Shown one piece after another: positions 16,736-25,351 of a DNA stretch of 28,899 nucleotides. The notes under the pieces were generated by a model. The model made no database searches. It saw only the letters and a program-made list of their open reading frames with translations, and had not been told where the DNA came from. The first letter of the stretch is position 1; every line of letters starts with the position of its first letter. This DNA comes from JAAFHZ01 sp964247085 (lineage in GTDB: Bacteria > Cyanobacteriota > Cyanobacteriia > Cyanobacteriales > Chamaesiphonaceae), in the NCBI GenBank assembly GCA_964247085.1, contig CAXTSX010000046.1, positions 1 to 28,899 of the forward strand, in the 5' to 3' direction. The position numbers were made by a program, and so were the translations under genes.

Positions 16736-17518
16736 ATGCGTGAACCGATCATCCAACTGCGCGGCATCTCCAAAAAATTTGGAGATAACGTCATCCTTGA
16801 TGGTGTCGATATCGACATTTATAAAGGCGAAGGACTGGGCATTATTGGTCCCTCCGGCACGGGCAAATCGACAGTATTACGGGTGATTGCTGGCTTGCTA
16901 GCCCCCGATGAGGGATCTGTGTACATCCAAGGCCAAAAACGCCAAGGATTGATCGAAGACAGCAATGATCCCATCTATATCGGCATGGTATTCCAACAAG
17001 CCGCGTTATTTGACTCTTTGACAGTAGAGGAAAATGTGGGCTTTCGGATGTTGCAAAACAGTCGCCTCTCCCGTCGCCAAGTGCGCAAGCTAGTCGAAAA
17101 TAAGCTGGATCTGGTAGGGATGCATGGGGTGGCTGATCGGTATCCTGATCAACTATCGGGGGGGATGAAAAAAAGAGTTAGTTTTGCGCGGGCGATTATG
17201 TCTAACCCCGATCGACCAGAAGACAACCCAGAAGTATTACTCTATGACGAACCAACTGCTGGGCTGGATCCGATCGCTTCCACCGTCATCGAAGATCTGG
17301 TACGCAACCTGCAAGTGGTGGAGGGCGGCTGCCAAACCCATATCATGGTGACTCACCAAGACAGTACTATTCGCCGGACAACCGATCGGATTATTTTTTT
17401 GTACCAAGGCAAAGTGCAATGGACAGGACGAACTAAAGATATTGATAAAACTGATGACCCAGTTGTCCGACAATTTTTCAGTGCTAGTACCGAAGGCCCC
17501 ATTCGGGTGATTGGCTAA
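16736..17518 (+). CDS. MlaF/TGD3-type lipid ABC transporter ATPase
   Basis: The ATP-binding subunit of an MCE-type transporter that moves lipids between membranes. It is the homologue of E. coli MlaF and plastid TGD3. The protein has 260 residues. Walker A is GPSGTGKST (about 38-46), the Q-loop VFQQAALFDSL, the signature LSGGMKKR, Walker B VLLYDEPTAGLDP, and the switch His in VTHQD. ENVGFRML is typical of the Mla branch. The MCE protein gene follows after 114 bases. The permease (MlaE-like) is absent from this window and must be encoded elsewhere, a dispersed arrangement I recall for cyanobacteria. ATG 16736 gives REPIIQLRGISKKFGDN, the expected N-terminus. Confidence 0.92.
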   Translation: MREPIIQLRGISKKFGDNVILDGVDIDIYKGEGLGIIGPSGTGKSTVLRVIAGLLAPDEGSVYIQGQKRQGLIEDSNDPIYIGMVFQQAALFDSLTVEENVGFRMLQNSRLSRRQVRKLVENKLDLVGMHGVADRYPDQLSGGMKKRVSFARAIMSNPDRPEDNPEVLLYDEPTAGLDPIASTVIEDLVRNLQVVEGGCQTHIMVTHQDSTIRRTTDRIIFLYQGKVQWTGRTKDIDKTDDPVVRQFFSASTEGPIRVIG

Positions 17519-17542
17519 ATGACTGGATTAAGCCTTGGATAT

Positions 17543-17570
17543 TTGCTCCCACTGGCAATCAAGGTAAAAT
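17543..17570 (+). promoter_or_regulatory. Possible promoter upstream of the MCE gene
   Basis: TTGCTC (17543-17548) and TAAAAT (17565-17570) are 16 bases apart and together match the sigma-70 consensus at eight of twelve positions. They lie in the 114-base gap after the ATPase gene, 63 bases before the MCE start. The MCE gene may therefore have its own promoter in addition to read-through. Confidence 0.35.
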
Positions 17571-17632
17571 AGATACAATGGTTACAGCAGATACAAGTTT
17601 TAGCCTCAATCGAGGTGCGGGTGAGGTAGTTA

Positions 17633-19024
17633 ATGCAGTCACGAGCGGTTAGAGAAGGTTCGGTTGGCCTCATGCTGTTAGCTGGGGTGGGAATTTTTGT
17701 TGCCGCCAGTATGTGGCTCAAAGGGCTAGGACCAGGTAGCCAAAAGTATAATATTTTGGCTAGCTTTGCCGATGCTGGGGGAATCCAGCAGGGTGGCCCG
17801 GTGCGTTACCGAGGGGTACGCGTTGGCAAAATCGCCTCGATTAAGCCAGGAGCGAACGCCATGGAAGTCGTTCTCGAAATTACCGATCCAGATTTAAAGA
17901 TCCCTAGCAATGCAGTGGCCGAAGCTAATCAAACTGGTCTGATTGGGGAGCCAGTGGTCGAAATCACTCCGCGTGGTCAAGTGAATTTAGCTCAAAACTT
18001 AGCACCCGCCCTCGATAAAAACTGTGATGCCAAGATCATTATCTGTAATAACGGCCAAATTCCGGGCACCGTCGGTTCTAGCTTTAATGAGTTACTGAAA
18101 CGGGCTACAGCGCTGGTGAATAGATATGAATCACCCGAAATTACCGATGGGATTAAGAGCACCCTCAAAAATGCTAGCCAGGCAGCGGCAGATATCTCGC
18201 TGTTGAGTAGAAGGTTTAGTGATTTACCAGATTCCTTAAAAAAAGAATTGGGAAGCATTTCAGTTAGTGCCAACACTTTGACTAAATCTTTGAATGGAAC
18301 GGTCAAAAACGTTGATGTGGCGGTTGGTAAAATTGGTAATACCGCCGATCAATTTAACACCACGGCAACGAAGGTCAACAAAACTGCCGATAATTTGACT
18401 GTGACTGTGGGCGAATATGGCAAACTAGCTAAGTCGGTGGATGCCTTAGTCACGGAAAACCGTCAAACCTTTGGCAAAACGCTGACTAACTTTAATGCTC
18501 TGAGCGTGGATTTACGCCAGACAGTGAATAAGCTTAATCCGACGATCGATAAACTCAATGGCACGGTAGCCAAGGTGAATTCCGAGTCTTTAGTGAAAGA
18601 TTTGGAAGGGGTTTTGAGCAATGCCAATAAAACCGCTGCCAATCTGCGCGATATTTCGGCTAGCTTCAACAATCCCAAATCTTTGGTGAATCTGCAACAA
18701 ACTCTTGATTCAGCGCGGCTGACTTTCCAAAATACCCAAAAAATTACGGCAGATCTAGACAGACTCACTGGCGATCCAGAGTTTATCAATAGTGTGAGCA
18801 AGTTAGTCAAAGGTCTGGGGCAGTTGGTTTCCACCGGAGAGACCTTAGAGCAACAGATTCAACTAGGTCAGGAGCTGGAACCAATGCATCGCAATATGAG
18901 TGTGACTACTGCTAGTTTGATGAAGAGTGACCCTGAATTGGCAGCAGCGATCGGCATTGTCAATCACACTCCTGATTCCATTGGTATGCCGCCACAACGC
19001 TTAAGTGACTTACTCAAAAAGTAA
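17633..19024 (+). CDS. MCE domain (MlaD/TGD2-type) lipid-binding protein
   Basis: The substrate-binding subunit that works with the preceding ATPase. In characterised systems MCE proteins form hexameric rings in the periplasm or intermembrane space. One N-terminal membrane anchor is visible (GLMLLAGVGIFVAASMWL, about 12-29). A single MCE domain spans about residues 38-116, with GIQQGGPVRYRGVRVGKI and QTGLIGEPVVEITPRG. A long helical region of about 300 residues follows, with repeated Asn/Thr/Ala-Lys heptad-like units such as KVNKTADNLTVTV, KLNPTIDKLNGTV and ANKTAANLRD. It probably forms a coiled coil or tube reaching across the periplasm. The total of 463 residues agrees with cyanobacterial relatives. 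Confidence 0.92.
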   Translation: MQSRAVREGSVGLMLLAGVGIFVAASMWLKGLGPGSQKYNILASFADAGGIQQGGPVRYRGVRVGKIASIKPGANAMEVVLEITDPDLKIPSNAVAEANQTGLIGEPVVEITPRGQVNLAQNLAPALDKNCDAKIIICNNGQIPGTVGSSFNELLKRATALVNRYESPEITDGIKSTLKNASQAAADISLLSRRFSDLPDSLKKELGSISVSANTLTKSLNGTVKNVDVAVGKIGNTADQFNTTATKVNKTADNLTVTVGEYGKLAKSVDALVTENRQTFGKTLTNFNALSVDLRQTVNKLNPTIDKLNGTVAKVNSESLVKDLEGVLSNANKTAANLRDISASFNNPKSLVNLQQTLDSARLTFQNTQKITADLDRLTGDPEFINSVSKLVKGLGQLVSTGETLEQQIQLGQELEPMHRNMSVTTASLMKSDPELAAAIGIVNHTPDSIGMPPQRLSDLLKK

Positions 19025-19054
19025 GTGTTGGATGTTTTTGGCGTGATGCCCAAA

Positions 19055-20482
19055 TTATGATTTTTGATCCATTGGTAAAAATATCGTCATGGTCTCGCCC
19101 TGGTGATGATTTTGCTTAACTATCAGCTTGCCGCCCAAAATCTGAAATAGACTCTTGGTCACCTTTAAGCTCAAGCTCAAATTACCAGTCTCTGGTTGAA
19201 AACTTAGGAGCTGACCGATCGCTTCATTAGCACTGCCACACAAAGACGACATCTGCGGCGCAGCAACTTCGGCCACCACCGACTGTAACTGTAACTTCAG
19301 CTGGCCACCCACCGGATTGACCTCCACCTGAATATGACTACCGGCAGGCAAATTACGAGTAAAATTTTCCACCAAACCGGTCAGCACCCGATCGAGAATC
19401 GTTGGATTACTGACGACCTCTGGCAACTGTTGGGGCATGGCCACTTCCATGTTTAAATTGCGGCGCTCAGCTTGTTTTTGCCACAGCGGCAAACTTTGTT
19501 CTAGCAAATGACTAAAAGACATCGTAGTTAAATCTACGGCTTCACTATTATTACCAGCCAATTCCACCGCCTGAAAAATCAACTCCATTCGATTAATTTG
19601 CTCGGTACATTCCCGATCGATCGTTTCTAGCCGTTTCAGCACCTGGGCATCTACATCCGGGCGGCGCAAAACCGATCGGGTGAGCGTCCGAATTGTGGTC
19701 AGTGGTGTCCGAATTTCGTGAGTCAAAGCTTGCAATAACTCCACATCCAGAGCCGTAGATTTCGGCTCCGCTGGCATAGCAGTAGGGGCTTTAACCACGG
19801 GTAATTCTTGGAGCAAAAATTGGCTAAACTTCATTACCCACTGATAAGCCGGTACTACTGGTGGCAACCTACTAACGATCGCATCCAATTCTTCTAGCTG
19901 CTGGGGAGCAGTAAGCATGATCCTTCCCCGCAACGACTGCCAAGCCAAATTAACATCCGCTGGGTCAAACGAAAACTGAAATTTTGGTGATTCATCGACT
20001 GTCGCTCCCACTGCCAACACCAAGCCAAACTGGGCCGTTAGCACCACACAAAATTGCTCATTTTGCAGGGGGTCAGCGGGTAGTAAAGAAACATCTGGCA
20101 GGGTGGGGGCAATGGTACTGATTTCGGAGGGTACTGGTAATAATGTCTGGTTGGGATGGGCTGGACTAAAGACCACCGTGGGAAATTGGCTAATAATGGC
20201 AGCAGCATCGAATAACGGTACTGGTGAACAGAGCAACAGACCAGCCACTTGCTGCGCTGGTGGCTGATGTACTACGGAGTCCATCAATGTGTGTAAGAGA
20301 TAGCCCAGGGCATGGACAGCGCTGTACCACTGCTGCTCAGCCTTGAATTCTGCTACCGAGTCACTAGATTGGTCGCCGGGTTGAGTAGTAGATTTATGGA
20401 TGGCCAATAGCGGGTCTAGCGCCATGGGCTCATTTTTAGCTAGTATTTCACTCAATGTTGGTAGGAGCCATCTTCTAACCAC
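19055..20482 (-). CDS. Soluble sensor histidine kinase, degenerate ATP-binding G1 motif
   Basis: A 475-residue two-component sensor without membrane segments. The N-terminal 230 residues form a sensor region that I recall from cyanobacterial kinases (WLLPTLSEILAK and LLPADPLQNEQFCVVLTAQF), with no named domain. The dimerisation/phosphoacceptor helix is intact: His255 in QALTHEIRTPLTTIRT. In the catalytic domain the N-box Asn is probably Asn373 (LVENFTRN). The G1 motif DxGxG is missing, however. Residues about 394-408 read QLKLQLQSVVAEVAA where the Asp should be. The G2-like TGNLSLSL and GGKLIV strand remain. GTG 20482 is the start that keeps the N-terminal block, with ATG 20425 as alternative. 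No response regulator is adjacent. Confidence 0.82.
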   Translation of the reverse strand: MVRRWLLPTLSEILAKNEPMALDPLLAIHKSTTQPGDQSSDSVAEFKAEQQWYSAVHALGYLLHTLMDSVVHQPPAQQVAGLLLCSPVPLFDAAAIISQFPTVVFSPAHPNQTLLPVPSEISTIAPTLPDVSLLPADPLQNEQFCVVLTAQFGLVLAVGATVDESPKFQFSFDPADVNLAWQSLRGRIMLTAPQQLEELDAIVSRLPPVVPAYQWVMKFSQFLLQELPVVKAPTAMPAEPKSTALDVELLQALTHEIRTPLTTIRTLTRSVLRRPDVDAQVLKRLETIDRECTEQINRMELIFQAVELAGNNSEAVDLTTMSFSHLLEQSLPLWQKQAERRNLNMEVAMPQQLPEVVSNPTILDRVLTGLVENFTRNLPAGSHIQVEVNPVGGQLKLQLQSVVAEVAAPQMSSLCGSANEAIGQLLSFQPETGNLSLSLKVTKSLFQILGGKLIVKQNHHQGETMTIFLPMDQKS

Positions 20483-20530
20483 TTTTACCGCCTAAATTAG
20501 GGTCTCTTCTATGAGGCTACCCAAGATTGA

Positions 20531-20749
20531 CACGGAAACGTTAGCCCGAAAACCGAACAGCGACTCACCTATATTGCAAGATCCATATATTTAATGGAGT
20601 ATGGCGGCACTAGTTTGATCGATTTGATTGGGGCAATTGGTTCGGAAGAGATTGTATCTGAAATTGTTGATGGTAAGAGATCGATCGACCACATTCAAGC
20701 CAAGGCTCTTGGTGAATATTTCTAGGTTTCTGCTAGTTTATTTATTTGA
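20531..20749 (+). pseudogene. HigA/Xre-type antitoxin remnant with an in-frame stop
   Basis: The frame containing ATG 20594 reads YLMEYGGTSLIDLIGAIGS, EEIVSEIVDGKRSI and QAKALGEYF. It then meets TAG at 20723-20725 and continues in the same frame as VSASLFI to TGA at 20747-20749. This is the C-terminal half of a HigA-like helix-turn-helix antitoxin, whose usual ending is EYF-x-VSPxLFI. A single base change in one codon thus explains the stop. The upstream part reaches only to a stop at 20528-20530, so the N-terminal half is lost or unrecognisable. No HigB/RelE toxin is visible nearby. The 3' end overlaps the opposite antitoxin remnant by 12 bases. Confidence 0.72.
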
Positions 20750-20969
20750 AATTAGATTACTTTGCTGAGCTTGATTCTGTTGAATTAGTCTCATCAATAG
20801 CCGCAACCCTTCATTAACAGCCCCAGAATCAGGGAAAACTGGGCGACATCAGGATCTAGCTCGACAGTGAAGTGCGATTTTTGCGTCCCTGTCCACGAGC
20901 AACAACAGTTAGTTGAGTAAAATCGTATTCAGGGCGTAAATCATCATCCATTTCAGAGATCTGATTCAT
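20738..20969 (-). pseudogene. BrnA-like small antitoxin gene broken by two frameshifts
   Basis: Reading the minus strand from ATG 20969 gives MNQISEMDDDLRPEYDF then TQLTVVARGQGRK. The frame then breaks at an A-run (plus-strand T-run 20878-20882). One added base restores SHFTVELDPDVAQF. A second break at a T-run (plus-strand A-run 20835-20838) is restored by one added base to FPDSGAVNEGLRLLMRLI, ending QQNQAQQSN and a stop at 20738. The restored product of about 77 residues has the DDDLRPEYDF and LDPDVAxxFPDSxAVNE blocks of a small cyanobacterial protein family I associate with antitoxins. The toxin partner is absent. Both lesions are one-base losses in homopolymers, so assembly error must be excluded. 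Confidence 0.68.
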
Positions 20970-21010
20970 AAGCTTTATGTTCTTTTGGAATCCGTCAAAT
21001 TTAGTTTCTC
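20970..21010. other. Short spacer before the radical SAM gene end
   Basis: These 41 bases complete the 528-base stretch without an intact gene (20483-21010). Nothing else was recognised in the stretch besides the two antitoxin remnants described above. Confidence 0.4.
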
Positions 21011-23605
21011 CTAATTGGATGAATTATTTATTTGCACTTCCTCAGCTAAAATTAATCTCGATCGCACCACATGCATCATCCGCAATTCCATCCCAGCAAA
21101 CTGCTCCAACATAAACACCAACTGCTCCGGACGCAACAATGTTCCATCATTGGCACAACTACCCACATAGCGCAGTTCTAGCTCCGTTTCACTGGTAACT
21201 GGCAACAACTCCAATTCATACAGCCGTTCCCGCAAATTCACTTCTCGGATCTTGCCCGATTTGGTAGTTTGGGTTTGCCGAATTTCGGTAGATTGCCGCA
21301 CCGCATCAGCCCAACTTTGCCACTTTTCTAGCGCAACTTGACCATCAGCAATCACCGTCAAGTGATACTCAGCGCGGTGAATTAATTGGGTTGCTGCTGG
21401 CGATTGCAGCGGAATTTCCTCGACGCTATACAAAGGCATATCCTCATTTAACTCCGCTGCCAACCGCTGCTGAAATTCCTGAGGCGACACCGCCGTTTTC
21501 ATCTCAAATTCGATAATTTCACCAGTGCTGGCATAACCTAGAGAAAGCGCATTGGCAATCATGATCCGGGGCGCTGGATGGAAACCACCGCTAAAGGAAA
21601 CTGGTAAACTAGCGCGGCGCACTGCTCGATCGAACAACCGCACCAAGTCCAAATGACTGACTAGTTTCATCTCGCCCAGCTTGCCAAACCTGGCTCTTAG
21701 CCGCTGCACCTTATTAGTATCCGGCTGAAAATGACCCAGAAAATCGGGAATTGGCGGCGGTGCTACCACTACATTATGACCAAAATCGGTGCCGCAGACC
21801 CCGCAGTGGGAACAGCCTTCAAAGGAACAATCCGGCACCGTAGCTTCAGCTAATGCTTTTTTCAGATCTTCTTTCAGCCACTGTTTATCGATACCAGTAT
21901 CCAAGTGATCCCAAGGTAGCGGCGCTTCTAAAACATCCTCTCGCCCCGGCCAACCACCGCTTTCTACCTGTCGATATTTACCAGTCAGACCAGCTTCTTT
22001 GATCGCCTGTTGCCAAGCACCGTAGGCTTTATCCAGGCTTTCCCACCAGGAATCCATGCCCGCGCCCAGTTCCCAAGCGCGTTTGATTACTGGACCGAGC
22101 AACCTGTCGCCCCGCCCCACAAAGTCTTCCATCGCCGAGATCCGCACATCGGTATAGTTGGTTTTCAAGCCGCGCTCATGGCGCAATTCATTACGTAGTA
22201 AATCTTGCTTGCGCTCAAACTCACTAGTTGAAACCGAATGCCATTGGAACGGCGTATGAGGTTTGGGGGTGAAATTAGAAATAGTCAGGTTGAAATTCAT
22301 CCCCTTCCGACCCTTGCCCCGACATTCCCGTTGGAGCCAACGGATGGTGTCGGCAATGCCAATCACATCCGCGTCGGTTTCGCCGGGCAGGCCAATCATA
22401 AAGTAGAGTTTGACCTTGTTCCAGCCTTGCTCCCAAGCTGTAGTGATGCCGCGCAACAATTCTTCGTTGGTCAAGCCTTTGTTAATAATATCCCGCAGCC
22501 GCTGGGTACCCGCTTCCGGGGCAAAGGTTAGGCTACCCTGGCGCAGTCCACCCACAATATGAGCAATATTCTCATCAAACCGATCGACTCTTTGGCTGGG
22601 TAAGGTGAGGGTGATATTTTCGTCTTTGAGGCGGTTTTTGATTTCCACGCCCAGCGCTGGTAAGGCCAAATAATCGGAGCAGCTCAGGGAAAGCAACGAA
22701 AATTCATCGTAACCAGTTTGGCGCATTCCCTTCTCGATCGCCTCCACCACCGCCGCCGGTTCCACATCCCGCGCCGGACGAGTCAACATCCCCGGCTGGC
22801 AAAACCGACAACCGCGTGTACAGCCCCGCCGAATTTCTAGCACTAGTCGATCGTGGACGGTTTCCACAAAAGGCACCAAGCCGATCGAATAGGCTGGAAT
22901 GGGGGTAGCGACCCGGCGCAGAATTTTGGTAGGTACGTCGGGACGATTAGGTAGCACCGAGCCATCGGGTTGTCGATCGTAAAACTGGGGCACATAAACG
23001 CCGGGGACTTGCGCTAGATCCAGTAATAGTTCGGTGCGGCTGAGTCCGGCTTCCTTGCCTTCTTCTAAGACCAATCCAATCTCCGGCAATAATTCTTCGC
23101 CATCGCCCATTACCAGCAAATCAAAAAAGTCGGCGTAGGGTTCGGGGTTGGAGGTGGCGGTTTGACCACCGGCAAAAATCAGTGGGTACTGGCCGGATTG
23201 GCGCTCCTGCCAAGTCAGGGGGATTTGAGCGAGGCTGAGCATTTCAAGAATGTTGGTTGCGCCTAATTCGTAGCTGAGGCTGAAACCTAGAATGTCAAAT
23301 TCAGTTAAGGAGCGACGAGATTCGATCGCAAACAGTGGAGTATTGGTTTCGCGTAGTTTGGCGGCAAAATCGGGGGCGGGTAAATAAGCTCGATCGCACA
23401 ATTGGCGGGGCTGGGCGTTGATAATACTGTAGAGGATAATATGCCCCAGATTGCTCGCCCCAACTTCGTAGATCTCTGGATATGTCAGTGCCCAGCGAAC
23501 CGTCGCACTCTCCCACGGTTTATGCACCGCACCGAGTTCGTTACCGAGATAACGAGCGGGTTTGAGGATTTCAGGAGTAATGAGACTATCTACTGCAACT
23601 GCCAC
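21011..23605 (-). CDS. B12-binding-type radical SAM protein with DUF2344 (TIGR03960/TIGR03936 type)
   Basis: A large 864-residue radical SAM enzyme of unknown substrate. The N-terminal 200 residues are the B12-binding-like domain typical of this family (ILKPARYLGNELGAVHKPW near the start, PLIFAGGQTATSNPEPYADF at 141-160). The radical SAM cluster motif CTRGCRFC has Cys262, Cys266 and Cys269. MIGLPGETDADVIGIADTI (about 403-421) and PKPHTPFQW (447-455) follow. A second cysteine group, C593-SFEG-C598-SH-C601-GV-C604, could hold another metal site. Residues about 632-860 form the DUF2344 domain (LRARFGKLGEMKLVSHLDLV, SGGFHPAPRI). The start is GTG 23605, supported by the family N-terminus MAVAVxxLITPEILKP. 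An eroded copy of this 5' end lies at 25352-25407. Confidence 0.92.
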   Translation of the reverse strand: MAVAVDSLITPEILKPARYLGNELGAVHKPWESATVRWALTYPEIYEVGASNLGHIILYSIINAQPRQLCDRAYLPAPDFAAKLRETNTPLFAIESRRSLTEFDILGFSLSYELGATNILEMLSLAQIPLTWQERQSGQYPLIFAGGQTATSNPEPYADFFDLLVMGDGEELLPEIGLVLEEGKEAGLSRTELLLDLAQVPGVYVPQFYDRQPDGSVLPNRPDVPTKILRRVATPIPAYSIGLVPFVETVHDRLVLEIRRGCTRGCRFCQPGMLTRPARDVEPAAVVEAIEKGMRQTGYDEFSLLSLSCSDYLALPALGVEIKNRLKDENITLTLPSQRVDRFDENIAHIVGGLRQGSLTFAPEAGTQRLRDIINKGLTNEELLRGITTAWEQGWNKVKLYFMIGLPGETDADVIGIADTIRWLQRECRGKGRKGMNFNLTISNFTPKPHTPFQWHSVSTSEFERKQDLLRNELRHERGLKTNYTDVRISAMEDFVGRGDRLLGPVIKRAWELGAGMDSWWESLDKAYGAWQQAIKEAGLTGKYRQVESGGWPGREDVLEAPLPWDHLDTGIDKQWLKEDLKKALAEATVPDCSFEGCSHCGVCGTDFGHNVVVAPPPIPDFLGHFQPDTNKVQRLRARFGKLGEMKLVSHLDLVRLFDRAVRRASLPVSFSGGFHPAPRIMIANALSLGYASTGEIIEFEMKTAVSPQEFQQRLAAELNEDMPLYSVEEIPLQSPAATQLIHRAEYHLTVIADGQVALEKWQSWADAVRQSTEIRQTQTTKSGKIREVNLRERLYELELLPVTSETELELRYVGSCANDGTLLRPEQLVFMLEQFAGMELRMMHVVRSRLILAEEVQINNSSN

Positions 23606-23812
23606 GATCTTGCCTCTAATTAGGATTGTTTGGGCGGTTATCCATGGTAGCGCGGATCTAGGGTGGATTGATGGGGTTCGATCGATAGTCTGTAATTATC
23701 ACCAGAGGCACTGAGTATCCTAAGTTGTTCTAATCCAACATGGTTACTTACACACCATAAATGGGTATTTTAGTAAGGTAGAGCAACGATTGTAAGTGTA
23801 CAATTAGCAAAT

Positions 23813-24349
23813 ATGAATTTTCTTCTGTTTATATGTATTGTTACTGTGCTTATAATCTGGGGTAATAGTTTAGTCGCAAAGCAGAAAGTATTGTTTGAAC
23901 AATATGTAAAAAGTAAAACCTTGTTAAGAGAAAATTTAGACGATGTTAGACGAAGAGAAGCTTTTTTGAGAGATGCACGAGCTTACTATCAAGCTAAAAA
24001 TCCTGGTACAGCGAATGAAATGAAGAATGAGATGATTGTAACAAATGAGCTGAACGCTTTAACTCGAACTCAGCTTCATCAACACATCAAGACAGGATCT
24101 GTAACAAATGTCAATAACAATTATCACCTACCAAAGCTAGTCGAAGATGATAATAGTGTTGATAAGATTGAAAGAAAAATATTAAATATTTGTGCCAATA
24201 AAGAAGAGGGAGCTTCAATTGTAGACATAATTACTGAAACAAGAGCACCTAGAATTAAGATTATTCCTGTTTTAGAGCAACTACAAAAAGACGAGCTAAT
24301 CGTAGTTGATAACAATAATGAGGGAACTGTTGTCTACAAGCTTTACTAG
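23813..24349 (+). CDS. Membrane-anchored protein with winged-helix-like C-terminus
   Basis: I do not recognise a named family for this 178-residue protein. It has one N-terminal membrane helix (FLLFICIVTVLIIWGNSLV, residues 3-21), so the rest is probably cytoplasmic. A charged helical stretch (about 23-62) looks like a coiled coil, followed by a low-complexity linker (about 90-115). Residues 116-178 resemble a winged helix: DKIERKILNICANKEEGASI, then RIKIIPVLEQLQKDELIVVD, with a hairpin and VVYKLY. Such architecture suggests a membrane-tethered regulator or sensor. Its AT-rich, lysine- and asparagine-rich codon use differs from the radical SAM gene upstream. It leads a group with xisH, xisI and a nuclease-like gene, but a link is only inferred. 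Confidence 0.6.
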   Translation: MNFLLFICIVTVLIIWGNSLVAKQKVLFEQYVKSKTLLRENLDDVRRREAFLRDARAYYQAKNPGTANEMKNEMIVTNELNALTRTQLHQHIKTGSVTNVNNNYHLPKLVEDDNSVDKIERKILNICANKEEGASIVDIITETRAPRIKIIPVLEQLQKDELIVVDNNNEGTVVYKLY

Positions 24350-24614
24350 ATTTGTCTGTGAGGAGACTGGGTTTATAACGGGGATATCGAATTGTACAGA
24401 TTGATTTCGATCGAACCCACCCATCATCTCTAGATATGTTCGATTTATTCAGGTTTGTGAATTGTAGATTCGATAAGGGTTGGGAACTGGGGACTCGATT
24501 ACCTTCGGTACGCTTTACGAACGACAGGAGATTAGAGACACAGCACATCTTAAAATGTTAGAATTGTGGTTGAGACTCAAACTCAGTTACCGTCCAGACA
24601 GTGAAACCCAATCT

Positions 24615-25028
24615 ATGGCCCGCGATCTATTTCACAATATTGTAAGAATAGCGTTAGAAAAAGATGGTTGGACGATTACTAACGATCCCTTGAGTATCCG
24701 GTGTGGAGGTGTTGATATTCAGATCGATCTCGGCGGGGAGAAACTAATCGCAGCAATGAAGGACACTCAGAAAATCGCTGTAGAGATCAAGAATTTTGTC
24801 AGTGCATCGAAAATTTCTGAGTTTCATACAGCATTGGGACAATTTATCAATTATCGAACGGCACGAAGATTGGAAGAACCAGAACGAATTCTGTATCTAG
24901 CCGTGCCTTTGGTCACTTACAATGATTTTTTCAATCTGCCATTTACTCAAATAATCATCACTGAGAATCGAGTAAAAATCCTAGTTTATGACACTGAAAT
25001 AGAGGAGATCGACAAATGGATAAGTTAG
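24615..25028 (+). CDS. xisH: XisH family protein (PD-(D/E)xK-like)
   Basis: XisH was named as a factor controlling excision of the fdxN element in heterocystous Nostoc. It has many orphan relatives in cyanobacteria and an endonuclease-like fold. The 137-residue product from ATG 24615 (MARDLFHNIVRIALEKDGWT) has normal length. The open frame runs back to 24480 but that extension is not family-like. Fold residues are Glu15, Asp34/Asp38 in GVDIQIDLG, and Glu57-x-Lys59 in IAVEIKNF. EFHTALGQFINYR and ILYLAVPLVTYNDFF follow. It overlaps xisI by 13 bases, so the two are translationally coupled. No recombinase (XisF/XisA) is nearby. Confidence 0.88.
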   Translation: MARDLFHNIVRIALEKDGWTITNDPLSIRCGGVDIQIDLGGEKLIAAMKDTQKIAVEIKNFVSASKISEFHTALGQFINYRTARRLEEPERILYLAVPLVTYNDFFNLPFTQIIITENRVKILVYDTEIEEIDKWIS

Positions 25029-25351
25029 AATTATATCGATCGATAGTTACCGAGATATTAACTAAATATTCTCAGTACAAGCCAAGCTACGGACAAGTAG
25101 AGATCGAACAGATTTTTGACCGTGACCACGATCGATATCAATTACTCGCGATCGGTTGGAATCAACAAAAAAGAATCTATGGTACGACAATTCATCTAGA
25201 TATTCTGGACGAGAAAATCTGGATTCAACAAAATACTACCGAATTCGATCTAGCTAGCGATTTAGTAGAAATGAGAGTACCAAAAAAGGACATTGTGATT
25301 GGGTTTCATACTCCCAAAATGCGGCAATTAACAGGTTTTGCCACAAGATGA
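25016..25351 (+). CDS. xisI: XisI family protein
   Basis: A 111-residue partner of XisH, with an alpha/beta fold and no known catalytic motif. The family pattern is clear: LYRSIVTEILTKYSQYKPSY, then DRDHDRYQLLAIGW, GTTIHLDILDEKIWIQQNTT and DIVIGFHTPKMRQLTGFA. The 13-base overlap with xisH indicates coupled translation and a 1:1 complex is plausible. Because the pair is common in non-heterocystous cyanobacteria without excisable elements, a function outside element excision, perhaps defence or toxin-antitoxin-like, is likely. That is inference. The bases just after its stop match the 5' end of the neighbouring radical SAM gene. Confidence 0.88.
   Translation: MDKLELYRSIVTEILTKYSQYKPSYGQVEIEQIFDRDHDRYQLLAIGWNQQKRIYGTTIHLDILDEKIWIQQNTTEFDLASDLVEMRVPKKDIVIGFHTPKMRQLTGFATR

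Noticed and set aside
24480..24614. In-frame 5' extension of xisH
   Set aside because: The extra 45 residues do not resemble XisH, whose family N-terminus begins at MARDLFHNIVR (ATG 24615).
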